Source of the DNA: Metellina segmentata
Lineage: Eukaryota > Arthropoda > Arachnida > Araneae > Tetragnathidae
Reading direction: 5' to 3'
Length of the DNA: 64,000 nt
Assembly (NCBI GenBank): GCA_947359465.1
Contig: OX375877.1
Location: 74,536,698 to 74,600,697 of the forward strand
A program made the position numbers and the translations under genes. The notes below the pieces were generated by a model. That model was given only the letters and a program-made list of their open reading frames with translations, did no database searches and was not told where the DNA came from. Positions 12,105 to 23,930 of this stretch are shown one piece after another (position 1 is the stretch's first letter; each line of letters begins with the position of its first letter).

Positions 12105-15100
12105 GGTGGTTTCAACGATATATCTCGTCCATTATTATCGAACATGGGGGCTGGTGCACGTTAAAACTATAGTGGCCTCACATGTTCTCACGTTGGAGTA
12201 GAGTAGAAAATGGAGAGTGCGATGCCAATTCAGGTGTGACCACGTCATCTTACCATAATTCAAAATGATGTGGTAGGGTTTATTCCTGGACTTTCATCAA
12301 TGGACCGTTGTGTTGCTCCAGTACAACGTTAAATAAAATATACCTACCTACTAAAGAAATGAATTTATATCATTTCTGTAACTTACTTCTAAAGGCACCT
12401 AACCTCTATGGACGTACGGGGTCTAGATCTAACTGCCCTCATAGAACAGATAAATACAGTTAAGTAAGAAAGCAAAGTATGTAAAGAAATTTTAAATATT
12501 AAAATATATATCTCGTTCATTATAATCGAACACGGTGGCTGATGCACCTTACAACTGTCGTGGCCTCACATGTTCTTACGTTGACGTGGAATAGAAGTTT
12601 TGAGAGTGCGATGCCTGTTCAGGTGTGTGACTACGTCTTCCGACCATGATTCAAAATGATGTGGTCGGGTTTGTTACTGGACTTTCATAAATGGACCGTT
12701 GTGTTGCTTCATTACGACGTTGAATAAAATATACCTACCTACCGAAAAAATGAATTTATGTCATTCCTGGAACTAACCTCTAATGACACCTAACCTCTAT
12801 GAACGTACGGGGTCTGATTTAACTGCCCTCATAGAGCAGAAAAGTACCGTTAAGTAAGAAAGCAAAGTATGTAAAGAAATTTTAAATATTAAAATATATA
12901 TCTCGTTCATTATAATCGAACACGGTGGCTGATGCACCTTACAACTGTCGTGGCCTCACATGTTCTTACGTTGACGTGGAGTAGAAGTTTTGAGAGTGCG
13001 ATGCCTGTTCAGGTGTGTGACTACGTCTTCCGACCATGATTCAAAATGATGTGGTCGGGTTTGTTACTGGACTTTCATCAATGGACCGTTGTGTTGCTTC
13101 ATTACGACGTTGAATAAAATATACCTACCTACCGAAAAAATGAATTTATGTCATTCCTGGAACTAACCTCTAATGGCACCTAACCTCTATGAACGTACGG
13201 GGTCTGATTTAACTGCTCTCATAGAGCAGAAAAGTACCGTTAAGTAAGAAAGCAAAGTATGTAAAGAAATTTTAAATATTAAAATATATATATCGTTCAT
13301 TATAATCGAACACGGTGGCTGATGCACCTTACAACTGTCGTGGCCTCACATGTTCTTACGTTGACGTGGAGTAGAAGTTTTGAGAGTGCGATGCCTGTTC
13401 AGGTGTGTGACTACGTCTTCCGACCATGATTCAAAATGATGTGGTCGGGTTTGTTACTGGACTTTCATCAATGGACCGTTGTGTTGCTTCATTACGACGT
13501 TGAATAAAATATACCTACCTACCGAAAAAATGAATTTATGTCATTCCTGGAACTAACCTCTAATGGCACCTAACCTCTATGAACGTACGGGGTCTGATTT
13601 AACTGCCCTCATAGAGCAGAAAAGTACCGTTAAGTAAGAAAGCAAAGTATGTAAAGAAATTTTAAATATTAAAATATATATCTCGTTCATTATAATCGAA
13701 CACGGTGGCTGATGCACCTTACAACTGTCGTGGCCTCACATGTTCTTACGTTGACGTGGAGTAGAAGTTTTGAGAGTGCGATGCCTGTTCAGGTGTGTGA
13801 CTACGTCTTCCGACCATGATTCAAAATGATGTGGTCGGGTTTGTTACTGGACTTTCATCAATGGACCGTTGTGTTGCTTCATTACGACGTTGAATAAAAT
13901 ATACCTACCTACCGAAAAAATGAATTTATGTCATTCCTGGAACTAACCTCTAATGGCACCTAACCTCTATGAACGTACGGGGTCTGATTTAACTGCCCTC
14001 ATAGAGCAGAAAAGTACCGTTAAGTAAGAAAGCAAAGTATGTAAAGAAATTTTAAATATTAAAATATATATCTCGTTCATTATAATCGAACACGGTGGCT
14101 GATGCACCTTACAACTGTCGTGGCCTCACATGTTCTTACGTTGACGTGGAGTAGAAGTTTTGAGAGTGAGATGCCTGTTCAGGTGTGTGATTACGTCTTC
14201 CGACCATGATTCAAAATGATGTGGTCGGGTTTGTTACTGGACTTTCATAAATGGACCGTTGTGTTGCTTCATTACGACGTTGAATAAAATATACCTACCT
14301 ACCGAAAAAATGAATTTATGTCATTCCTGGAACTAACCTCTAATGACACCTAACCTCTATGAACGTACGGGGTCTGATTTAACTGCCCTCATAGAGCAGA
14401 AAAGTACCGTTAAGTAAGAAAGCAAAGTATGTAAAGAAATTTTAAATATTAAAATATATATCTCGTTCATTATAATCGAACACGGTGGCTGATGCACCTT
14501 ACAACTGTCGTGGCCTCACATGTTCTTACGTTGACGTGGAGTAGAAGTTTTGAGAGTGCGATGCCTGTTCAGGTGTGTGACTACGTCTTCCGACCATGAT
14601 TCAAAATGATGTGGTCGGGTTTGTTACTGGACTTTCATCAATGGACCGTTGTGTTGCTTCATTACGACGTTGAATAAAATATACCTACCTACCGAAAAAA
14701 TGAATTTATGTCATTCCTGGAACTAACCTCTAATGGCACCTAACCTCTATGAACGTACGGGGTCTGATTTAACTGCTCTCATAGAGCAGAAAAGTACCGT
14801 TAAGTAAGAAAGCAAAGTATGTAAAGAAATTTTAAATATTAAAATATATATATCGTTCATTATAATCGAACACGGTGGCTGATGCACCTTACAACTGTCG
14901 TGGCCTCACATGTTCTTACGTTGACGTGGAGTAGAAGTTTTGAGAGTGCGATGCCTGTTCAGGTGTGTGACTACGTCTTCCGACCATGATTCAAAATGAT
15001 GTGGTCGGGTTTGTTACTGGACTTTCATCAATGGACCGTTGTGTTGCTTCATTACGACGTTGAATAAAATATACCTACCTACCGAAAAAATGAATTTATG

Positions 15101-16017
15101 TCATTCCTGGAACTAACCTCTAATGGCACCTAACCTCTATGAACGTACGGGGTCTGATTTAACTGCCCTCATAGAGCAGAAAAGTACCGTTAAGTAAGAA
15201 AGCAAAGTATGTAAAGAAATTTTAAATATTAAAATATATATCTCGTTCATTATAATCAAACACGGTGGCTGATGCACCTTACAACTGTCGTGGCCTCACA
15301 TGTTCTTACGTTGACGTGGAGTAGAAGTTTTGAGAGTGCGATGCCTGTTCAGGTGTGTGACTACGTCTTCCGACCATGATTCAAAATGATGTGGTCGGGT
15401 TTGTTACTGGACTTTCATCAATGGACCGTTGTGTTGCTTCATTACGACGTTGAATAAAATATACCTACCTACCGAAAAAATGAATTTATGTCATTCCTGG
15501 AACTAACCTCTAATGGCACCTAACCTCTATGAACGTACGGGGTCTGATTTAACTGCCCTCATAGAGCAGAAAAGTACCGTTAAGTAAGAAAGGAAAGTAT
15601 GTAAAGAAATTTTAAATATTAAAATATATATCTCGTTCATTATAATCGAACACGGTGGCTGATGCACCTTACAACTGTCGTGGCCTCACATGTTCTTACG
15701 TTGACGTGGAGTAGAAGTTTTGAGAGTGAGATGCCTGTTCAGGTGTGTGATTACGTCTTCCGACCATGATTCAAAATGATGTGGTCGGGTTTGTTACTGG
15801 ACTTTCATCAATGGACCGTTGTGTTGCTTCATTACGACGTTGAATAAAATATACCTACCTACCGAAAAAATGAATTTATGTCATTCCTGGAACTAACCTC
15901 TAATGGCACCTAACCTCTATGAACGTACGGGGTCTGATTTAACTGCCCTCATAGAGCAGAAAAGTACCGTTAAGTAAGAAAGCAAAGTATGTAAAGAAAT
16001 TTTAAATATTAAAATAT
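12105..16017 (+). repeat. 390-bp satellite array derived from a SINE tail, with 4-unit higher-order period
   Basis: One diverged first unit (about 12105-12480) is followed by nine units of exactly 390 bp starting at 12481, 12871, 13261, 13651, 14041, 14431, 14821, 15211 and 15601, plus a 27-base stub. Each monomer contains, in order, an AT-rich lead, a TATATCTCGTTCATTATAAT block related to the palindromic GAGATATCTCGTC repeat, about 200 bp of the 3' part of the local SINE (ending TACCTACCTACC), and about 130 bp of other sequence. Diagnostic variants recur 1560 bp apart (for example 13217/14777, 13292/14852, 14169/15729, 12689/14249, 12786/14346), showing amplification in blocks of four. No coding capacity. 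Confidence 0.95.
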
Positions 16018-16175
16018 GATTATTTTGCATTTAAATTGAACGCATTCCAATTAAATGGCTCGATTCAATAACGCAATTCAATGTTCAATTTAACTGTTGA
16101 GAATAATTTTCCTTGCAACTTATAGAGAAATGTAAATTGGAGAGCCAAAAAACTACAAATGGTAATAAGTTTTAA

Positions 16176-17054
16176 AGGGGTCCGGGACACAAAAATCGTC
16201 ACATTTTCGAAATTTTTTTTAGAAATTCTCTGTGTTTTTTTGCTTAAAATAACGTCTAAATCATGTTTCTATTTTAATTAGAACTAGGGATATAGTTATT
16301 TTTGTGATTCGAAGTTTAGAAAATCTAACACTCTTGACAGTTGTTGTCATGGCAACAACATCTGAGAAAGACGTTATTTAAGTCTACGGAGACCTTTAAA
16401 CTATATAAAAAAAGGTAGAACTTACAAAAATCAAATTAAACCAAAGATTTAAGAGGAAAGAAGGAGTTAGATGCTCATCTGGATGCTATTAAATTAAATT
16501 TAAGCATTTAATAATTGTAAATCGGTCTTTAAAACTTTAAATGCGTTTTTCTCCATGATACATTTTTTCAAGATTTCCTGTATTCAATTTGCTATAAGTC
16601 AAAAACCGATAAAGTTTAAGAGTTGAAATTTTGAAATTACCTTTTTCAAACATTATACTTTAATTTCGATTCAGAAAATTTAAAACAAATATTTACTTTT
16701 AAAACTATAATTTTTTTTAAAAGTACCTTACAATTTTCAAAAATTTTAATTCAAATATTTTTTATTTTTTATTAAAATAATATTTTTTAAATTGCTGAAT
16801 ATTAATTAAAGTTTATAAATTTGTGAATCATTTACTGCAAGAATTTTGAAAATTGATCAAGAATATTTTCAGTTTTAGCTATTTAAAATCACCTCTCTTT
16901 TTTTTTTCAAAAAGTTTAATTAAAAATTTTTTTAAACATTTTGAAAACATTTGTTTTGTGATTTCGCTTATTAGTTAGATGGGTAATAAGTACAAAAAAC
17001 TTCAAAATTTAAATTAATAAATTAAAAAAATTTTGCAATGTGTCCCGGACCCCC
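16176..17054. mobile_element. MITE with GGGGTCCGGGACAC ends and TTAA target
   Basis: 879 bp, very AT-rich inside, no transposase. The left end AGGGGTCCGGGACACAAAAA and the complement of the right end GGGGGTCCGGGACACATTGC are inverted repeats. TTAA lies directly outside on both sides (16172-16175 and 17055-17058), the target used by piggyBac and Kolobok elements. It is likely a non-autonomous member of one of these. Confidence 0.65.
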
Positions 17055-17623
17055 TTAAAATCATAGAAGAACTTAAATTCGAAAAATTTTATTTCGCAAA
17101 ATACCGTGAGTCTAATGTTTTTATTATGACCCTCTAACATGTAAAAGAAAATGGCACACAAAAGTTATATTTAAAGATGTTTTAAGCAAATTATTTCTTA
17201 ATTTTCCCAAATTTTTAATTAAAGAAGTTATTTTATATTTAGTTCTTACAGAGGGAGTTCCTTTGTGAACAGAATAACCCACTTGCTGTAGAATACATAA
17301 ATCGGGAATAGAATGGGATATATAGAATAGAATAATCAAAATTTATGTTCATTCTTTAGGAATTTCTATTTTCAAACATATAATATTTATAGTTCATCAA
17401 AAGTTCTTAATTAAAAGATACCGTGGTTGTGTTTACAGAAGATGTACACATTATTTAATAGCAACCATTATTTTCAAAGTAAAACTCTGAAACAAAAGCT
17501 CTTCCTCAAATACTTCACGCGGGAAATATTTTACCCATCTTTGAAAATGCAATCTGGTCCCAAGAGATTGCCTTGCACTTCATAAATAATATAAGTTTAC
17601 GTGAGAATGTTATTTTAGAAGAC

Positions 17624-17636
17624 GGGGGGGGGGGGG
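17624..17636 (+). repeat. G13 homopolymer
   Basis: Thirteen consecutive G in strongly AT-rich DNA. It could form a quadruplex or be an assembly-prone site. No function is inferred. Confidence 0.8.
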
Positions 17637-17749
17637 TACAGTGAATGAATACGACTTCTTGCTTGGTCTTGCAGACAATTCTGAATCAAATTAGCGTGAT
17701 TAGTTTTAATAGTATTTTGAGTCAGGTTTTTCTGAGAGATTTATATCTG

Positions 17750-18300
17750 CTTTATTAAAATCACTATTTAAAATATTAATTTATATCGTGGGAGTTTTTT
17801 AAGAAAATCATGATTTGAATCACTTTACCTTTACTACAGTTTGATAATAACATTGAAGTGAAATAGCGTAGAGAAGGATTCTGTTTAAATTAATAAGGAT
17901 AATTGCTTTTGCTCAGTGAAGCTCGACAAGAATAACACTTTTTCAACTGAAAACAGTCCGTTTCTTTGCCTTAGGACACTGCTCCTTTTTGCTTTTGCAG
18001 ACATTTCATTCAGATTTAAATTGTTTACTTCCTTTAATCAGAACTTTAATACAAGATATGCATACATAAATTGACTTTATTTAAATCCTGATTTGAAGTT
18101 TTCGGTTAAATCAAGTGGTCTTTATTTTGAAAAATATCATGATTTAAATCGATTTTTTACTGTCTATATCTTTATCCTAGTTTGATAATAACACTGCAGT
18201 GAAATAACCTAGAACAAGATGCGTGTTATTTTATTTTGAAAAGTTACGAAATTTGGGTTCTGCTTAGTAGCACTAATAAGAATGACTCTTTTTTGGCCGT
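17750..18300 (+). repeat. Diverged tandem duplication (~330-bp spacing)
   Basis: The block around 17797 (ATCATGATTTGAATC ... AGTTTGATAATAACATTGAA) recurs near 18137 (ATCATGATTTAAATC ... AGTTTGATAATAACACTGCA) with matching flanks. Non-coding. Confidence 0.5.
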
Positions 18301-18549
18301 ACAGAATGTTTCAATTCAACGAAATTATTGTGTTCAGTTAAAGACGATACCCACTGCGCTAGTAACCGGCGAGTTGTAAGTAAGGCAGGTTTCATTCATC
18401 CCATGGTGTATTACTCTATTTTCTTTCTGTAAAGCTTTCCTTCTGTATTAGAGCATTCCTTGTGAACGTATTTCCCTGTGCTTATATTTCCTTGTATGCA
18501 TAAAATTTCTTGTGCTTGACGTTATTTGGTGAATTGTATTCAAATGTGG

Positions 18550-18935
18550 TTCTTACGCTACAAGACACAAGAAATCCAAGAAATCCTTACGCCACAAAAC
18601 CCAATCAATTCAACAAATCCTTGCGGCACAAAACCCAATCAATACAACAAATTCTTACGTCACAAAACCCAATCAATTCAACAAATCATTACGCCACAAA
18701 ACCCAATCAATCCAACAAATCATTACGCCACAAAACCCAATCAATCCAACAAATCCTTACACCACAAAACCCAATCAATCCAACAAATCATTACGCCACA
18801 AAACCCAATCAATACAACAAATTCTTACGCCACAAAACCCAATCAATCCAACAAATCATTACGCCACAAAACCCAATTAATCCAACAAATCCTTACGCCA
18901 CAAAACCCAATCAATCCAACTAATCGTTACATTAA
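18550..18935 (+). repeat. 34-bp tandem array
   Basis: About ten contiguous copies of a 34-base unit containing CCTTACGCCACAAAACCCAA and TCAATCCAACAAAT, starting near 18584. The period is not a multiple of three and the unit lacks stops in all plus frames, so overlapping open frames of 137 and 147 codons run across it, with repeats of 34 residues. I regard these as a by-product of the array, not a gene. There are no spacers, so it is not CRISPR. Confidence 0.9.
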
Positions 18936-19569
18936 GACACTAACAATAATTTGTAGATTGAAGACCTGAGATTATTTTTCCCGTGAGACACTATTCTGAA
19001 AATATATCTCCATGAACACCAGAGAACTGTTTTCATTTATAAATAAAATTTTTCACCTTCAGTTAGAAATATAATAGAAACCTGACAAATGTAATATTTT
19101 TGTGCAAGTTCTGTATTTTCGATTAACTCTTCTGGTGACATTCTATTGAATTAACTAAGCCTATCAATCTGTGTCCGGAAATGTTGTATATTGAATGGAA
19201 AACCTAGTTACATCTCGTTGTAATCGCAAGATTCGTGTATAACGCAAAAGTAATTGGCTCGGGTAAAATATAACAAGATTGGCTAACCCTCTGTAAGCTT
19301 TTCCAAAACCCTTAGTTCTTCGTAACAGATTAATAAGGGAATTATAGAAATCCTACAATCCCTACAAGAACTTTGCTCTTACTTGAACACAGTAAACAGT
19401 TTGTTGTAGTATCATCATGAGTTGCTTTTTGGACTCATCCAAAGGCAAAAAGATCAATTTAGCTTTATGCGAAAAAAAAGTTTTGGATGAATTTTGTTTA
19501 CTAAAATAGGAATTTTCTCCACTTAATAACTCTATGTGTTCAGACTGGGTGATTCAATTATATTAAGAA

Positions 19570-21142
19570 CTAGCAAAATACCCGACCTAAATCAGTTTGA
19601 ATTGGTTTACTCTAAATTGAAGAGATAATCAAAATGTATAATGACATGTTTTTTGTAGAATAAAAATTTATTTTAATACCTTTCGCCATCTTTATAATTT
19701 CTACAACTTACTTTGGACACAATTCCTACACATGCATATCCATTCATTTAATACATTTAACATACATCGCACCCTTGCTGTATAACAAAGCTACAAAATG
19801 ACGAAAGGTGACACTAAAATTACTACTAGAAAAGAGGATTTTGAGGGAGATTTGGAATTCCCTTTTTTAAGTTATTTTCATGTTCAACTCAATTAATAAA
19901 AATTAGGATTTACGGCGAATGCTCTCACACTCATAGTCAACAAAACAATATTTTTTTACTTGTGGCACTCTTGCATTCGGTATGTGACAAAGTGAAATTT
20001 TGCAATCTTCCCCTGTCACTATGACAACGAATTTTTTAATGTTTGAAAAGTTCTAGTTCGTACTTTTTAAACATTATTATTCTTTCAATAACGGCATTAT
20101 TCTTTCAAAAACAGCATTATTCTTTCAATAACGGCATTATTCTTTCAATAACAGCATTATTCTTTCAATAATGGCATAACTACACTTAAAATGTATTGAA
20201 AATGTATTCTGACTTACCTGTCATTTTTAAGTCGAATACTTTTTGGTGGTGTTGCGTGTGATGAGAAGGAAAACACATTTATTAAAATAATAAATATTTA
20301 AAACAGAAAACAGCGAAATGAAACAAAATAAAAGATGTCCGAAAAATTGTTTTAAATATATTAATTTGTGATTAATTTTTATCTCTTGATCTCGCACAGT
20401 TGCCACAATTTACAACTAAATGTGCACAAAATTTAGAAATGTGAAATTAATTCAGAGCGAATGAAACAGAAAATATCAATGCTAGCGCGAATTTGTTCAT
20501 TCCCGTTCGTTGAATAATATCGTCTGTCCCAAATATTCGGAAATCGTTTTCATTGCGCAAAGAACAAAAATTAGACTCGAAATAAATAAAATATCAGAGT
20601 TGAAATTCCTTAAAAAAAATTGAAGAATAATTACTTTCGAAGTAATTGTAATATTCAATATACATTCCAATTTTTCCAAAACTACCAAATTATGGTTTAT
20701 TTAAGTATACTTACTCAGGTGTTTTAGCATGAAACTCAACTAAATATAAAAATAAAGAAATGTTTAATATTGCATTCACTAAACTTATAGATAATGTATA
20801 AAATAAAACACTTTGCAATCAAATGTCTGGAATACAATTCATGTGATGCCTGCACAAATACAAAATCGAACATAGAACAGAAAGACCGACAGACAGACTT
20901 TCGCAACCAATTCCACTCATTAAATGAAGATAAGTACTCACTGTATGCAAATTTTCATGAAAATATATTAAACCGTGTGGACGTGTATAGGGCACATACA
21001 TACAGACAAACAGATGGACAGACATACACCAAACGCGAAAAGGGCAGATTCGGCATAAGAAGGGTCCAAAACGGATAGAAAACTTGAAATGGGTCGAAAA
21101 TATTGAATGTACAAACAAACACTCAATTCTTATTTATATAGA
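19570..21142 (-). mobile_element. Helitron-like element, minus orientation
   Basis: Read on the minus strand it starts TCTATATAAATAAGAATTGA followed by GTGTTTGTTTG and ends CGGGTATTTTGCTAG before T. TC at the 5' end, CTAG|T at the 3' end and no target duplication fit non-autonomous Helitrons. The TGTCTGTC-rich lead (around 20870-21020) is common in such insect elements. It contains the 20-bp tandem array at 20067-20180. A further TAACTGAATTACCCAGC end at about 21305 suggests a second such element alongside. Boundaries are inferred from ends only. Confidence 0.4.
20067..20180 (+). repeat. 20-bp tandem array
   Basis: Five to six copies of CATTATTCTTTCAATAACGG with small changes, contiguous. 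It lies inside the Helitron-like element. Confidence 0.85.
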
Positions 21143-21492
21143 TGTGAAGATTTACTTTCGTCTCTAGCACAATTCTTCGCTCAGTTTTACCTAACTTCAA
21201 CATTTTCATGCATGTGCGACTGCTACTAGTGCCCTTACAAATGTCGTGGTCTGATTTCAATATTTATTATGCATAAACTGATATCAGTGTATTTATGTTT
21301 AACTAACTGAATTACCCAGCTTTGCTCTGGTTGAAATGGTTAAATATTGATTGAAAATTGAATTAGAATAATAACTTTTCCTACGTAGAAAAATGCAATC
21401 ATTTAAGTTGTAAGAAAAATACATTTAAACTCCAATCATTTAAGTTGTAGGGAAAATAATTTGTAACTTATGAAAACTCTAGTGTACTAGGA

Positions 21493-21600
21493 AAGATCTT
21501 AGTGAAACATCTCGTAATTTCGAACTATGATCAGATGACGAGGTCAACTCCTGAGTTGGTACCCCAATTTCTAAAGATTCACACCAAGCCAACGTAAGGC
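21493..21600 (-). mobile_element. SINE fragment, minus orientation
   Basis: The complement reads through the SINE core: TTGGTGTGAATCTTTAGAAA, GGGGTACCAACTCAGG, CGTCATCTGATCATAG, then TTCGAAATTACGAGATGTTT. It is truncated at both ends. It abuts a plus-oriented fragment at 21618. Confidence 0.6.
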
Positions 21601-21617
21601 CATTCCAAGCCCCGACG

Positions 21618-21770
21618 TGGGGTGTCAGCTCAGATGTGATCTCGCCATATGACCCTGGTTCAAAATTACGTGATGTTTCCATCGGATATTTCCCTTCTGG
21701 TTTGAACCCGGACGGTTGCCAATAATGCGTTGTGTTACTTCAGTTCGACGTTAATTAACTGTCTACCACA
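21618..21770 (+). mobile_element. SINE fragment, plus orientation
   Basis: The core and tail of the same SINE: GGGGTGTCAGCTCAG, GGTTCAAAATTACGTGATGT, TGCGTTGTGTTACTTCAGTT, CGACGTTAATTAA, CTACC. It is head-to-head with the minus fragment, so the pair forms an inverted repeat. Confidence 0.65.
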
Positions 21771-21779
21771 TCATTATTA

Positions 21780-22990
21780 ATATCAAATTTTTATAATCAA
21801 TTAAAGACCGTTATAAAAGAGAGAAGTTAAAGTAAGTGGCCTTAAGCACTAGATAATTGGATCATTCATAAGGCAAATGATGGAATTTAAATGATTTGAT
21901 TCGATTAAGGGAGTCCAATTTCATGTTCCAAGGCAGACAGACAATCTGGTCCAAAAAATAAGTGTAAGAAACGCAAAGTTAGTGAAAATAAAAAAGGAGT
22001 TTGGATGCGGTTATTTGGATGGACAGTTTAGTTTGTCAATAAGGGTGGAGTAACCATAATATGGAATGTTAGGTATATGAATTTCGAGATAGAGAGTGTA
22101 GGTAAAAAAACTGTCACTCCGCGTTTTCTTTGTAGCTCTTAGTTATCTTTAGGTTATCAATAAAAGTCTTAGTTTTTCTAGCACGTGTTCGACTACCTGT
22201 ATGCTACTGAAAAGGGAGCAATTATGCACCTAAGGGAAGACTGGAGAATAGAGGTAAGTGAGATTTATTCAGCTATCTTGTCAGAAGTTGTTTTTCTCCT
22301 TACTTACTGAACAAAAGGCAAAATCCTTGTCTGGTAAAAGAGGGAATGTTTTTGTCGACTGTTGTTCCGAAGAAACATTATATGTAATTGGAAGTCGAGA
22401 ACATAATGGCGGAAATATAGTATCCCCTGGAAAATAAAACCATCTAAAGACATATGATATTTTCTGATCTGAGAAATATTTAATTGCTGCAAGTAATTAC
22501 GCCTTATAATGTGGAATACAAAAACAGCAGCTGATAGCATAACCTGTAATACTTGATTGGATGCAATATTCTAGTAATGCAAAAATGAATATGATTATAA
22601 CTGAACTGCATTGACAATCTCTGTCGTACTCAATAAAACAGCGTATACAATCTCTTGTTTATTGATAGTTAATTGGTTAAATATCACCAGATGGACTAAA
22701 TACAAAACTTTACTAAAAGTGCAACCAACTACATTTTAAAGTAGCCTCGTTATGTGTTTAAAGATACGTTTGCTTTCCAGAAATGTTATACTAAACGAAA
22801 GTCTATCGATGGTATATTATTATTAAGAAGTTTAGAACTCTAGATTTGGAGATTTGCTTTACTTCACCTGCTTCGTTTAATATCAAAATCCCTGAAATGG
22901 AAACGCATGACTGGTGATCACTGCAGTTGTTGCCTTTCAGTCAAACTCGCTACCATTGCTATCGCTTTCGGCATCGAACGATATACTTCA
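21780..22990. other. Intronic stretch, nothing identified
   Basis: AT-rich DNA without repeats, coding or RNA-gene signals that I can support. Confidence 0.5.
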
Positions 22991-22996
22991 AATCAA

Positions 22997-23040
22997 AATA
23001 CGCACTAAGGATGCCAGTTGTGGAATCCTTAGTGCGTATT
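22997..23040. repeat. Perfect 16-bp hairpin with an extra half-site
   Basis: Arms AATACGCACTAAGGAT and ATCCTTAGTGCGTATT are exact complements around a 12-base loop. Another ATCCTTAGTGCGTT follows at about 23046. It may be a remnant of a foldback or MITE. No role is known. Confidence 0.75.
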
Positions 23041-23079
23041 GCCTTATCCTTAGTGCGTTGCATTGTTACCACCAACCAC

Positions 23080-23390
23080 CAAATAGACCGGATGGAAAAG
23101 TAAGGCGTTTACAACCGAAGTGAGTTCGAATCCAACCAAAAGCCACCAAGTACAAAAAAGGCTGGCGCATGTTAAATTTGTCGTGACCTCAAATGGCTTC
23201 ACTTTGACGTGGTGTGGAAATTTAGAAAGTGGGGTGCCAGCTCAGGAGATGTTCTCGTCATCTTACCATGGTTCAAAATTACGAGGTGTTTTCTTTGGAT
23301 CTATTCCTTCGGAATTGATCCCAGACCGTCGCCAATGGCCCGTTGTGCTGTTTCATAGCGACCTTAGTTAAATTCCATACCTACAAACCC
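23080..23390 (+). mobile_element. tRNA-headed SINE copy
   Basis: Contains the B-box-like GTGAGTTCGAATCCAACC, then the SINE core (GGCTGGCGCATGTTAAATTT, GACGTGGTGTGGAAATTTAG, GGGGTGCCAGCTCAGG, GGTTCAAAATTACGAGGTGT) and tail (CCCGTTGTGCTGTTTCATAG, ATACCTAC). The A-box region is poorly preserved. The open frames here are shadows. Confidence 0.7.
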
Positions 23391-23454
23391 GGGTCGTACT
23401 GCAATAGTAATAATCTAGATTAGTTAAGTGGAATAATGTCTATCTGAACACACG

Positions 23455-23930
23455 AACCTTCTAATGAACTAGACGGAGTATGTGCGCGCATGTCTACGTT
23501 ATATCTTTCAGCCACTCGGTTTGAAAATCTGTTTGAAAACGGTTTGAAATTAGTCAGCCTACTTGACTTACCCTTCTGAGATCGTTCGACAACGCCTCCG
23601 TCAAGTTTTCAGTCTATTTCTTTAGAAGGCCATGGAACGGATTTAGTGTCGTAGGATCTCTTAGAGGTCATCTCGTGAGCTGTCGAATCCATTTGGGACA
23701 ATAGGCTATCGTAGCACAGATTAGTGTTTTTAATAACGCTGGATAAGCACTTCAATCTATCAATTACATTTCTCACATTCGGATTAATGTATTTCCTACA
23801 GCCGCGTGACAAATCTTCAAACCTAGAGACCAGAAGAAACAGGACAAAGCTGTGCGTGCATACTCCGTCTACTTTACTAGAGAGTCGATCCATTTTGGAT
23901 GCTGTAACAGGGAGGCTTATTAAAGCATAA
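23455..23930. repeat. Dispersed repeat with inverted ends (related to 27645-27880)
   Basis: TAGACGGAGTATG(TG)CGCGCA at 23471 is repeated inverted near 23858-23876. The same motif and its surroundings occur at 27728-27770. In translation both loci give similar strings on opposite strands (TKLCVHTPSTLLESRSILDA here, NMKLRGHSPFISLESRW there), showing common ancestry of the repeat rather than a host gene. Confidence 0.4.

Noticed and set aside
18550..18935. CRISPR-like array
   Set aside because: Repeats are contiguous with no spacers and the DNA is eukaryotic.
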